A stretch of 34,399 bases of DNA, from assembly GCF_015207655.1 (NCBI RefSeq), contig NZ_JADEWN010000069.1, positions 1-34,399 on the forward strand, written 5' to 3'. This document shows positions 15,511-25,500 of this stretch, piece after piece. Made by a program: the position numbers and the translations under genes. The notes below the pieces were generated by a model. The model made no database searches, was not told the DNA's origin, and saw only the letters and a program-made list of their open reading frames with translations. Source of the stretch: Gloeocapsopsis crepidinum LEGE 06123 (GTDB lineage: Bacteria; Cyanobacteriota; Cyanobacteriia; Cyanobacteriales; Chroococcidiopsidaceae). Numbering within the stretch: position 1 is the stretch's first letter; each line of letters opens with the position of its first letter.

Positions 15511-18189
15511 TTATTGTAGATTCAACGAACCGCGTAACAACATCACAGTGCATTTTGCCCGACTAGCGATCATAGCCGGAATATTGCCTTTAATTGTTTG
15601 TTGCAATAATCCTTCGCGACTTGCTCCCAGCATGACAACATCAATATTGTCTTTTTCAATTAAATCGAGCACGCCATCAACCACAGAAGAAGCTTTCACC
15701 GGAGTTGCAACAACTGTCGCCACAAAATGACGTCGCCGAATTAAATATTGCAGTGCTGTTTTCAATACTTTCATATCAGGCTGAGTTTCTGACAGGGGAA
15801 AAATCTGACACAACCGAACGTAAGGCGCACTACCTATACTAATTAACCCAGGCAGCAGTTTGACTGCTACATTTGCATTAGGACCACCTGCCATTGGCAC
15901 AAGCCAGCGATTAAAATTTGGAGAAGCTTGCTCTACATCTTGTAATAAAGTTCCAGTATCTGTGTCTTGAATAGCTAGTTCTTTACTCGAACTGAGTTCT
16001 TTAACGTTTGAAGCTGTGCCAAATCTTACCAAAACAACATCACAAGTTGCTTGTCGAATTAAGGTATCAACAACATTCCCAAAAACTCTACCTGGAGTAA
16101 TTGTTTTTCCTTTCCAACCCATCAACAATAAATCGATATGGCGTTCTTCTACTGTTTCTAGAATTGCTTGCGACACATCATGTGCAACGCGAATTTGCGT
16201 ATGAATCGGAATATTCCATTTTCTTGCTAAAATTTCAGCTTCGCGCAACAACCGCCGACTTTTTGCGGTACTCACTTCAGTTTCTGCAGGGGAACTACGG
16301 CGAGGAACGAGAATAATTTGCAGACACTCTAACTCATAATGACGTTCGCGGGCGATCGCTGTTGCTAAATGTAGTAAAGAAACAGCGGTTTGAGGATTTG
16401 CTAATGGAACAAGTAACCTTCCTCTCCCAATACTCGGCGATCGCGTTTGATAAACTACGTAAGAAGGCTGTGGTTGGGGACCAATTTCGCGTGTTTCACC
16501 ATTGAGCTTATCAGCTTCTGCCCGAATAATATCAGCCCGCGTGATAATGCCAATTAGTCTTTTGTTTTCAACTACGGGTAAACGACTCAAGTTAAACCGA
16601 TCTAACCGATACAACACCTCACTCAAACTATGCAAAGGATGAACTGTTACTGGTTGAGGTGTCATGATTTCGCTTAACAGCATATCCCCAGAAAGTTCTA
16701 GTTCTCGCGCTTTAGCTAAGTCTGCTTGCGTGACGATTCCAACTAATTTACCTTCATCAACGACAGGAAAGCCGCGATGTTGAGAGCGTGAAAATGCTTG
16801 TATGGTTTCATCTAAACTTAATTGCGCTGCTAAAGTTTCTACGCGTGGTTGCATCACATCTTTAGCTTTGAGTTCAATTAAAAGTCCTTGAATAGGACCT
16901 TCTTTTGGCAAACGAATGCCTTTTAATTCCAAAAGTTTGTCATATAATGAGCCAGGGAAAAACTTATCTGCAATCAGGTACGCTGTCACTGAACCAATCA
17001 TTAACGGCAACACCAAGTTGAAATCTGTTGTCATTTCAAACACAATGACGATCGCCGTAATCGGAACCTTGGAAACTACGCTAAAAAATGCCCCCATCCC
17101 TGCTAGTGCGTATGTAGGTGGCGAACCAAATCCAAATAAACTTTGTTCAGCGACACCAACGAGATATCCTAAAGACGAACCCAAAATTAGACTCGGTGCA
17201 AACAATCCTCCAGGCGCACCCGAACCAAATGCAATAAGTGTAAGCGTAAATTGCGCAACAAAAGCGATCGCAGCTAAAGACCAATCTGCGCTTCCTGCTA
17301 TTAAAAACTCGCGTAAACCCGTATTATCGCGAAACGCTGCGGGGAGAAAGGCAACGATTAAACCAGAAGTTCCACCAGCGATCGCCATGCGTAGGGGTAA
17401 ACCCAAGCGCGATTGATTATAAAACTTTGAGCTAGCAATAATTCCTCGGTTAAACAATGAACCGAGGACTCCTGCCAAAATTCCCAGTAACAAAAAAAAG
17501 GGCAGTTCAGCAAGCGAAAAACTTGTTTGAGAAGCTGTTAAGACAAGATTCAGTTGTAAAGTTCGTCCCCCTAAGATACGCGAGACAACCGCACCAATAA
17601 ACGAGGCGATAATTGCTGTACCTAGAGTTAATCCCGATAAATCTTGCAGTAACTCCTCAATCACAAATAATACCCCTGTAATGGGGGCATTAAATGCTGC
17701 TGCTAATCCTGCACCTGCACCCGCTGCAATCATTTGTCGTCGATGTTCTGGAGATGTGGGAACCCAGCGACTAAATTGTGCAGCTAAAGCCGCACCGACA
17801 TGAACAGTAGGTCCTTGTCTTCCTAGAGTTAATCCTGAACCTAAAGCAATTGTTGAGGTAATTAGTTTAACTAAGGCTTCGCGCAGTGAGAGTTTAACAG
17901 GTGCATCTGCAAGACTCGCCTTAACTTGCGGAATTCCACTACCTGATGCTTCAGGTGCTAAACGTTCTATGAGAAACCCAGCTATGTATCCTAAGAAAAA
18001 ACCAATTCCTGGTAGTATCAGCCATGCTGGAGATAAGTTAGCGGTTTGAACTCGCCATGCACCAATCCAGCCGACTCCGACACGCAGTACGATAGCAGAA
18101 AAGGCGGCGACTAATCCGATTAAACAGGCTTCAGCGATCGCTAAGCGACGGCGCGGTAACAGCCATTTATGGAAGGGCTGAACTGACAT
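15511..18189 (-). CDS. ClC-family chloride channel/transporter with CBS pair and two USP domains
   Basis: An 892-residue inner-membrane protein. Residues 18-435 form the ClC membrane domain, with the anion-filter motifs GSGIP (82-86), GRQGP (123-127) and GAPGGLFAPSLILG. The gating glutamate of the GxEGP motif is Gln125 here (codon CAA). The inner proton-path glutamates in VIEEL (178-179) are kept. Residues about 443-560 form two CBS domains that likely bind adenine nucleotides. About 590-720 and 760-890 are two universal-stress-protein-like domains (DLLLMGWKG; DVVMLGASREG). Loss of the gating Glu argues for channel-like or uncoupled conduction rather than Cl-/H+ exchange. The nucleotide domains suggest control by energy state. 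It is a single gene, with no obvious operon partner except the downstream repeat. Confidence 0.92.
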   Translation of the reverse strand: MSVQPFHKWLLPRRRLAIAEACLIGLVAAFSAIVLRVGVGWIGAWRVQTANLSPAWLILPGIGFFLGYIAGFLIERLAPEASGSGIPQVKASLADAPVKLSLREALVKLITSTIALGSGLTLGRQGPTVHVGAALAAQFSRWVPTSPEHRRQMIAAGAGAGLAAAFNAPITGVLFVIEELLQDLSGLTLGTAIIASFIGAVVSRILGGRTLQLNLVLTASQTSFSLAELPFFLLLGILAGVLGSLFNRGIIASSKFYNQSRLGLPLRMAIAGGTSGLIVAFLPAAFRDNTGLREFLIAGSADWSLAAIAFVAQFTLTLIAFGSGAPGGLFAPSLILGSSLGYLVGVAEQSLFGFGSPPTYALAGMGAFFSVVSKVPITAIVIVFEMTTDFNLVLPLMIGSVTAYLIADKFFPGSLYDKLLELKGIRLPKEGPIQGLLIELKAKDVMQPRVETLAAQLSLDETIQAFSRSQHRGFPVVDEGKLVGIVTQADLAKARELELSGDMLLSEIMTPQPVTVHPLHSLSEVLYRLDRFNLSRLPVVENKRLIGIITRADIIRAEADKLNGETREIGPQPQPSYVVYQTRSPSIGRGRLLVPLANPQTAVSLLHLATAIARERHYELECLQIILVPRRSSPAETEVSTAKSRRLLREAEILARKWNIPIHTQIRVAHDVSQAILETVEERHIDLLLMGWKGKTITPGRVFGNVVDTLIRQATCDVVLVRFGTASNVKELSSSKELAIQDTDTGTLLQDVEQASPNFNRWLVPMAGGPNANVAVKLLPGLISIGSAPYVRLCQIFPLSETQPDMKVLKTALQYLIRRRHFVATVVATPVKASSVVDGVLDLIEKDNIDVVMLGASREGLLQQTIKGNIPAMIASRAKCTVMLLRGSLNLQ

Positions 18190-18217
18190 TAAGGGCGAAG
18201 GGAATAAACACTACTCA

Positions 18218-18802
18218 CTACAACCAAGATAACCAAGAAGACCAGTTTTGGACGATGTTCGCAAATTCAGTATAACCGCCCGCACTAGGATGGTAGCCAT
18301 CATTCGCTGCGGCTTCCTTGAACCAAATCGTTGAAGATTGCAACTGAGTAAAAGTATCTAAATATGCAATGTCTATTTTTTGACAAACATCAGCATATTC
18401 TGCGGATAAATGCGCAATTCTTTGATTTTGCTGGCGATCTGGGGTTGGTGGTGGCCCTATCATTAACACAGGAAATATTTGCTTTGCACTATTAAGAATG
18501 TGAGATAAGTTCTCAATAGATGTAGAAAAATTTACACGAGTTTTACTGTCTTCTTGCGTTGTGTCATTTACACCGAAAGAAAACACAAGTCGGCTATCAA
18601 ACTCTGAACTCAGGCGACAACTTGCTTCTGCCAACCAACGATTTTTGAGTTCTGTACTCGTTTGTCTACGTACTCCTAAGTTGTAATAGGTGATGTCATA
18701 TCCTTGTTGACAAGCCGCAGCACAGATTCTTCCTGCCCAGCCCAGACACTCTGGATCGCCAGTACCATTGACAAAAGAGTCTCCAAAAAAGCAAATGCGC
18801 AT
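18218..18802 (-). CDS. SGNH/GDSL-type hydrolase
   Basis: This 194-residue esterase-like protein shows the block I GDS motif with S9 (CFFGDSFVNG), block III GVNDTT with the oxyanion Asn, and block V DGYHPSAGG carrying the catalytic Asp and His. No signal peptide is seen, so it is probably cytosolic. The substrate (acyl ester, thioester or polysaccharide acetyl) cannot be told. It starts 28 nt upstream of the ClC gene start and runs in the same direction, so the two may be cotranscribed. Confidence 0.88.
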   Translation of the reverse strand: MRICFFGDSFVNGTGDPECLGWAGRICAAACQQGYDITYYNLGVRRQTSTELKNRWLAEASCRLSSEFDSRLVFSFGVNDTTQEDSKTRVNFSTSIENLSHILNSAKQIFPVLMIGPPPTPDRQQNQRIAHLSAEYADVCQKIDIAYLDTFTQLQSSTIWFKEAAANDGYHPSAGGYTEFANIVQNWSSWLSWL

Positions 18803-18848
18803 GATAAAAGGAGCGAGGGGCGAGGAATAGGGTTGCTAGATGAGAATA

Positions 18849-20156
18849 TTATCTTCCTGTGGTTGATAATCCCTCGACAATTACAGACGGAGTGTAGCAA
18901 CTCCCGTTCCAATCGGCATCGCCACCAAGTGCGACTAATTGTTTCAGTGCTGTGTAAACATTGCCAGCAACCATTGTATCTTTGACGCGCCCTAAAACTT
19001 GACCGTGTTTGACGCGGTAGCCTAAGTCAACGTTGATAGAAAAGTCCCCAGAGATGCTACCACCACCACCCAACATTTGATCGACGATAATGCCATCATC
19101 AAGCTTATCGATTAAGTCAAGCAGTGAGCCAGAACCAGGCTGAATCAGTAAGTTAAACATTCCTGGTGTAGGGTAACTTCCTAACCCAGGGCGAAAGCCG
19201 TTACCTGTACTACTGATATTCAGTTGACGTCCGGTGGTGCGATCGCAGTAGAACTGTTGCAAAATACCATTTTGAATAAAGACGACTCGTTGCGTAGGCG
19301 TACCTTCATCGTCAAACGGGCAACTATAAGGTCCTGCTTCAGGATCTTGGTATAAAGTTAAAACAGGAGAAATCACTGGTTTACCCAAGCGATCGCTCCA
19401 CGGAGAAGCCTTTTCAAGAACACGCTTGCCATTCAATGCTGCTTGTAAGGTTCCCCAGAGCATATCCGCAGCTTTAGAAGTAAATAACACCGGAACCCTC
19501 CCTGTGGGAGATGCGACATTTTCTGCTGCCCACTCAAGGCGTTGGATAATTTGCTGAGCGATTTTTTCGGGGTGTAAACTACCGCGTTCGGTTTGTCCGT
19601 CAGAGACACTCAAAAAATCATCGCCGCGTATCCACTCGGCAGATAAGTAACAACCTAAAGTGGTATCAGTATAGTAGCAATCTAATCCTAAGGAGTTGAC
19701 TAGTCGGGTTGTTTCAACATCACTATCCCACTCAGCACTCATTAACACTTCAGGGTAGACATCCCGAATCAGAGCGATCGCTTGTTTTCCCCACTCGATC
19801 AGTTGTTCGACACTGACTGCCTCACCCAAGTCAGGATAACGGGATTGCGAATGACTCTCAATTTCAATTATTTCGGGTTCATTGAGTTGACTCAGCGCTA
19901 TAGCGCGTTCTACTAAGGCTTGAGGTTCTACAGATCCATAAGCGACTGCAAGTCCTGGACGTCCGTTACGCCACAATCGCAAGGCGGTTCCTTCGGCTTG
20001 AGTACTTTCTAGCTGTTTGAGGCGATTGGCTTCAAAAAAAATTGGTCGAGAAAGCGATCGCGATTGATACACTTCAGCTACCTCAGCCCCTGCTTGTGCG
20101 GAGAGATCGAGTAGTTGTTCTGCGAGTGTCGAGTGTGGCAAATTTTCAGAACCCAT
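18849..20156 (-). CDS. TldD/PmbA family protein, TldE/PmbA-like subunit
   Basis: A 435-residue protein of the TldD/PmbA family. These act as a TldD-TldE heterodimer that degrades unfolded or modified peptides, including leader peptides of ribosomally made products and antitoxins. The C-terminal half has the family pattern VDQMLGGGGSISGDFSINVD and VAGNVYTAL. No HExxxH zinc site is present, so this is the TldE/PmbA-like partner and needs a TldD encoded elsewhere. It runs in the same direction as the Tab2 gene 88 nt upstream and the SGNH gene downstream. Confidence 0.85.
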   Translation of the reverse strand: MGSENLPHSTLAEQLLDLSAQAGAEVAEVYQSRSLSRPIFFEANRLKQLESTQAEGTALRLWRNGRPGLAVAYGSVEPQALVERAIALSQLNEPEIIEIESHSQSRYPDLGEAVSVEQLIEWGKQAIALIRDVYPEVLMSAEWDSDVETTRLVNSLGLDCYYTDTTLGCYLSAEWIRGDDFLSVSDGQTERGSLHPEKIAQQIIQRLEWAAENVASPTGRVPVLFTSKAADMLWGTLQAALNGKRVLEKASPWSDRLGKPVISPVLTLYQDPEAGPYSCPFDDEGTPTQRVVFIQNGILQQFYCDRTTGRQLNISSTGNGFRPGLGSYPTPGMFNLLIQPGSGSLLDLIDKLDDGIIVDQMLGGGGSISGDFSINVDLGYRVKHGQVLGRVKDTMVAGNVYTALKQLVALGGDADWNGSCYTPSVIVEGLSTTGR

Positions 20157-20244
20157 GAGCGATGCTGAGTGTGGAAGTGATGATAAAGCGCTAAGTACTT
20201 AGCAATAAGTGATTGCTGGTACTTTATATAGCTCTGCAACCAAT

Positions 20245-21108
20245 TTACGGCAGATTGGGTTCTTGTAATAGCCAAAATCCTGCAAAAGCCTCTACCTCTG
20301 GGTTTGATTGAACTGCCAAAAAGTGCACTCCGTTAGCTTGTTGCTTAGCTGTCTCAAAGTTTTTCGCTTCTGCGATCGTTGCAGAATCTTTAAAGTTTGC
20401 CAAGATCCAGCTTTCAGTAACGCCAGTTTCTAAGATGAGTTGTGGTGTCTGTTGGCTGTCAAATCTAATATTGGCTAACTCTAAACCTGACATCCACCCC
20501 GCTAAAGGAACTGCACGAGGAGAAAAGACAATCAGTCCTGGAATTTGTGTCTCAGGTTGGACGCCAGTAATTGATAGTGGGAAAGCTTCACTAAATCCAA
20601 TCTCCCACTCTGGCATTTCAGCAAACGCCGCAGCTTCTAGGGAGACAAATGCCCATTGTTGTCCGATTAAGGCATCGGGTAAACGTTGTGGTAGAGGTAC
20701 TTCCATGCGTACCGAAGGATTTGTTGCTGCTTGATACCCAGGTTCTTGGGGATAAACTTCCTCCATGCGTTGTTGCAACCACTGATTTAGTGCCAGTGTC
20801 CGACGACTGAGTTGCGCGGGAATTCCCAAGTCTTCACAGGCTTTAGCGATCATGTTGTTCATCTGACGACGGAAGAAGCGAAACTTGACAGGAGTAGTGT
20901 TGGCGTCTTTGATGGCTTCTTCTAGTGCAGTGCGCAACCAAACTGAGTTAACTTGCGTACTCGGACAATACTTGGCAAAGCGAAACAGTGAATTAGGTTC
21001 TGCACGAATATCCGTAAGACTTTCGCATACTAAAACTTCCCAAACTTTTTTTTGGTTTTCATCCAAAATTGGACGCGAGTAAAAATCAATTTCCCAGATA
21101 TTGCCCAT
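20245..21108 (-). CDS. Tab2/Atab2 family RNA-binding protein
   Basis: This 287-residue protein begins with GNIWEIDFYSRPILDENQKK and contains WEVLVCES, FRFFRRQM and a C-terminal GFWLLQ. This is the pattern of the Tab2/Atab2 family, found only in oxygenic phototrophs. In algae and plants these proteins bind the psaB or other photosystem mRNA and promote translation. In cyanobacteria the role is less certain but is thought to be linked to photosystem biogenesis. It supports a cyanobacterial source. The start ATG is at 21106-21108. Confidence 0.88.
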   Translation of the reverse strand: MGNIWEIDFYSRPILDENQKKVWEVLVCESLTDIRAEPNSLFRFAKYCPSTQVNSVWLRTALEEAIKDANTTPVKFRFFRRQMNNMIAKACEDLGIPAQLSRRTLALNQWLQQRMEEVYPQEPGYQAATNPSVRMEVPLPQRLPDALIGQQWAFVSLEAAAFAEMPEWEIGFSEAFPLSITGVQPETQIPGLIVFSPRAVPLAGWMSGLELANIRFDSQQTPQLILETGVTESWILANFKDSATIAEAKNFETAKQQANGVHFLAVQSNPEVEAFAGFWLLQEPNLP

Positions 21109-21362
21109 GCTTTGCCGTAAGAATATGGCTTACTTGATTAGATCGTACAAGGTAATGCAGCGATCGCTACGTCGCATTTTCTTTCAAGCTACTACAGCAA
21201 TCTCCTCAAGTAAAAGCTGAAACTGCTCTACTAAATCAGCAGTCATGCATAGTCATAAAATGTTGTCATTGTTGCACCTAGCCAAAATAATTGTTGTGAG
21301 ACACAACCGTTTATTCAACCATAATGATGCATAGCTCACTGGGTGGCGATACCAAATGAATC
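21109..21362. other. Intergenic region with no supported gene
   Basis: It holds one HIP1 site (around 21160) and a 20-codon minus-strand frame at 21184-21246 without ribosome site or recognisable family. It separates the Tab2 gene from the degraded spermidine-synthase-like gene; part of it is probably decayed sequence from that gene. Confidence 0.4.
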
Positions 21363-22184
21363 AGGATAATGGGTACAGGTATCACAGCGGGTGCTGCTCT
21401 GGCGTTTTCAGTCAAGTGAGTTGTTTTGTGTGAACTATTTGAGGTAGTTGCTTTATCAAAAGCCTACTTTACGGCTTGGACGAGAGGACTCTTTGAAGAT
21501 GAACGGGTGACAGTTCATGCCGAAGATGGACGTAACTGTTTAAGCGGCAGCCGCGATCGCTATAACTTGATTATCAGTGACTTATTTACGCCGTGGGAAC
21601 GGGGTACGGGTAATCTCTACACGTTGGAGAATTATCAAATTGCCAAGGAACGCCTAGAGCCGGATGGTATCTTTGTGCAGTGGATTCCTCTTTATCAGGT
21701 GTCGCAGCAGGGGTTTGGCATCATTGCCCGCACAATGACAGAAGTTTTTCCTCAGGTAGTGATGTGGCGCGGTGATTTAGCAGCTAGTCGCTCTACAGTG
21801 GCACTGGTTGGACAAAAACAGGCACAGCCACTCGATCCCCAAGTTATTGCTCGGCATGGACGCTATCTGATGAACCAGTTAGAGGCGATCGCTACTCCTA
21901 CCTCCGATGAGGCTTTAACAGCCCTTTTACTCCGATTGTATGTTGGCAACATTACCGCAAGTAGACTATTTGACAACTACCCGATTAACACTGACGATTA
22001 CCCTCTAATTGAATATCTTGCACCGCGAACTCATCGACAGGTACAAACTGGCACAGCGCGTTTTCTAGTTGGCTCTAAGCGAGAATATCTGTACGATCAG
22101 ATCCGTTCAGCTATTAATCCTGCAGCCGATCCCTACCTCATTAACCTCATTTCGCAGTGTATTTTGTGTAATGTCAATTACTGA
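21363..22184 (+). pseudogene. Degraded spermidine-synthase-like methyltransferase-fold gene (fused MFS type)
   Basis: The frame reads GTGITAGAALAF (the SAM/dcSAM-binding glycine motif, from about 21372), then an in-frame TGA at 21417-21419. It continues as VVLCELFEVVALSKAYF and on through DGRNCL, YNLIISDLFTPW, GNLYTLENYQIAKERL and FVQWIPLY to TDDYPLIEYL. These are typical of spermidine-synthase-like domains, often fused to MFS transporters. The region ahead of the glycine motif is missing, and an in-frame TGA also lies at 21357-21359. The part after the stop could be made as about 252 residues from TTG at 21426, but it would lack the cofactor-binding loop. I therefore call it a pseudogene. 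Confidence 0.8.
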
Positions 22185-22581
22185 ATTGTGCTCAATATTT
22201 TTCTATTTCATTCAATCAAACTTGCATAAATGTTGATTGTTTTACTTGATATTTGTTTTTATTCTTTATATCAAATCAAATAGGAAATAACTATGTTAAC
22301 TACAGCAGAAATTAGTAATAAAAAGTTTGAGATGAATCAATAGCCAATTTTCATAGTTTTGTAATTTACTGTTTATCATTATTTACAGCTTTCTTAATCA
22401 CTAGTCTTATTAGCACTATTTAAGACAATATATCGTTCTGATAGGTGTTAAATAGTAGGACAAAAATAGCGCTCGCTCTTAAGCAAATATTTAGTTTTTA
22501 TCAATTTACGTAGAAGTATAATCTAGAACACATCACTCCAGAACGAGATCAAAGTCATCAGTGTGTTGAGGCAATAAACCC
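22185..22581. promoter_or_regulatory. AT-rich upstream region of the two-partner secretion locus
   Basis: It contains AGGAAATAACT and an ATG at 22293 opening a 16-codon frame (MLTTAEISNKKFEMNQ, TAG at 22341-22343) that could be a leader peptide or chance. The rest is AT-rich and probably carries the promoter of the TpsA gene, but no clear -35/-10 pair stands out. Confidence 0.35.
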
Positions 22582-25500
22582 GTGACGACTACAAGTGAAA
22601 TTGGTTTACGTGGATTGAAAGTAGCAGGATTTATAGGAATTGTCGGAGCGATCGCACTTTCACAAACTGGCGTTCAAGCCCAGATTACCCCAGATACCAC
22701 GCTTGGTAGTGAAAACTCGGTAGTGGCACCTAATCTTATTATTAATGGGACTTCGAGCGATCGCATTGATGGTGGTGCAATTCGCGGCGCTAACCTATTT
22801 CACAGTTTCCAAGAATTTAATATTGATGCAGGAAGAGGCGCTTACTTCAGTAATCCTGCGGGAATTGAAAACATTCTCAGTCGAGTTACAGGAAACAATC
22901 CTTCTAACATCCTGGGTACGCTTGGTGTTTTAGGTAATGCCAATCTATTCTTGATGAATCCCAGTGGTGTTATTTTTGGGGAAAATAGTAGTTTGAATGT
23001 TGCAGGCTCTTTTGTGGCGACAACGGCTAATGCAATTGGGTTTGGCGAACAAGGTTTCTTCAACGCATCAAATCCTAATGTACCTTCTTCACTTTTGACA
23101 GTGAGTCCTTCAGCATTTTTGTTTAATCAAATTAATGCTAATTCGATCGAAAATAGATCAAAAGCACCAGCAGGACAAGATGCAGCAGGTAATCCAGAAT
23201 ATTTTGGTCTAAGAGTTCCAGATGGTCAAAGTTTACTACTCGTTGGTGGAGACCTAACCGCAAATGGCGGTGGAATTGTGGCTTTTGGTGGGCGCGTTGA
23301 TCTTGCAGCAGTAGCAGGAATAGGAACTGTAGGCTTAGAGCAAAATGGCGATAATTTTAGTTTGTCAGTTCCAGACGATCTACCAAGGGCTGATGTCGCT
23401 TTGACAAATGGTGCAGGGTTTATTGTTGCAGGTGGCGGTGGTGGTGATATTGCGATCGCAGCACAGAATATCAATATCTTGGAAGGAAGTAATCTTACTG
23501 CTGGGATATTAAGCAATTTAGGTTCAGACGACGCTCAAGCTGGAGACATTAGGCTCGACGCGAAGGAAACTGTCAACATAGCTGGTTCTGGAAGGAGCTT
23601 AATTGAGAATGATGTCAATCAGAACGCAATAGGGAATGGTGGCAACATTGATATCCAAGCTGGAGGATCAATTTTTTTGAAAGATGGGGCTGTACTTAGT
23701 ACTAATACTTCTGGAAAAGGAAACGCAGGTACTATGAACCTTACAGCCAATAGTAGTGTTTTTATTGAAGGTATTGGTGATACTCGGTTTAATACTTTAG
23801 TTCTTAGTAGAGTAGAAAAAGGGGCAGTTGGCAATGCTGGAGCAATAAAAATTACAACAGGATCGCTTGTCATAAACAACAATGCTCAAATATCCTCTAT
23901 TACTGAAGGTGAAGGCAACTCAGGAAACGTAGTTATTGAAGCACAAGACCTTGTGTCTCTAGACAATGCCACTATTTTCTCGGAAGTAAGTGATGGAGAA
24001 GTTGCTGGTAGTGAAGGTGGAATTGGAAATGGAGGTGATATTAAGATTACTAGTCGTAATCTTTCTTTAGTTAATGGTTCGCAACTACGATCTGATACTG
24101 AAAATCGAGGAAACGCAGGTAGTGTAACAATCATTGCTACTGATAAAGTAACTCTTTCTGGAAGAGGACCAGCAACAGGACCGTTTAGAGACCAGATTAT
24201 ATCTAGTGCTATTTCTAGCACAGTGGAGGAAAAGGCAATTGGTGAGGGAGGTGATATCACACTTAAGACGAACTCTTTGGTTATGAACGATGGTGCTTTC
24301 CTGGATACGAGAACAATTGGGGAAGGAAACGCAGGAAATATTTTTATCGAAATAGAAAATTTTGTATCTCATACTGCTCAACTACGTGCTAGAACTCAGG
24401 GACGGGGAAATGCAGGCAATATCAAGATTGTTGCTCGTGATAGCGTTTCCTTCAATGATTCTCCTGCTGGAGCATTTAGCTCAGTAGATGCTGGCTCTGT
24501 AGGAGATGGAGGAAATATTGAAATTTCTGCAAGAGCGTTTTCACTTACCAATGGTGCTGTATTGAGTACGAGTACCTCTAGTACTGGTAAGGCTGGTAAC
24601 ATTGTAGTCAACGCCACTGGGCAAGTTACATTAGATGGCGCTGGTAGCAGATTGCTAGCGACAACACAAGACTCACCTATTGTTAGGGAAGCTGGAAATA
24701 ATAATGATGCAGGTCAGCTAACTAATACATCTCAAGATTTAACATTTGGGGCAACTGGACAACTCGTGTCTGGTATCGCTGGATTTCTTTCTAGTAATAA
24801 CGATGTAGATCTCTACAAAATCTACTTGAATGGGAATCAAACCTTTTCAGCAACTACCGTTGGTAACACTAATGTCGATACTCGATTGTTTCTCTTTGAT
24901 GCCAACGGCCGGGGTGTTTACTTCAACGATGATGCCAGTGACAACACATATCAATCAACCTTACCAGCAGGTCATCCATTAACTCCAGCCGCAGCAGGCG
25001 AATATTACTTAGCAATCACAAGCTGGGCAAACGATCCTTTAAGTAATAATGGCAAGGTTTTTGGCTCTGGTGATTTCACGGATATTCTAGGTGCAACAGG
25101 TTCTGGGGGCGCATTGCCATTAAGTGACTGGAGTAATGATGGAAGTAACCTTGGCGCTTACACTATTGGTCTTACAGATATTTCTGCTACACCAGCAACA
25201 ATTCCTGGTGGAAATGGAGGTGACATCAAAATCACAACAGGGTCACTTTCAATTACAAATGGCGCTCAGATGCAAGCTAGTACTGCTGGACATGGTAATG
25301 CTGGAAACATTGATATCCAATCTAGGTTTTTAATTGTTCAAGATAGTGCTCGGATAGCTGTCAACAGTGAAGGCTCAGGAAATGCAGGCGGGCTGACACT
25401 TAAATCAGGGCAATTGCTTATCCAAAATGCAGCAGAAGTATCAGCGTCAACGACGAATAGTGGTCGGGGAGGTAATATTGATATTCAAGCTGGAGCAGTG

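Noticed and set aside
16916-17416. A 166-codon plus-strand frame
   Set aside because: It is antisense to the conserved ClC membrane domain; its Pro/Lys/Asn-rich product is typical of an antisense shadow.
21184-21246. A 20-codon minus-strand frame (MTADLVEQFQLLLEEIAVVA)
   Set aside because: Too short, no ribosome site, no neighbour that would explain it.
22293-22343. A 16-codon frame upstream of the TpsA gene with a fair ribosome site
   Set aside because: Could be a leader peptide, but it has no attenuator-like hairpin or biased codons; noted only as part of the upstream region.
23619-24617. Minus-strand frames inside the TpsA gene
   Set aside because: They arise from the Gly/Asn/Thr repeat coding of the opposite strand.
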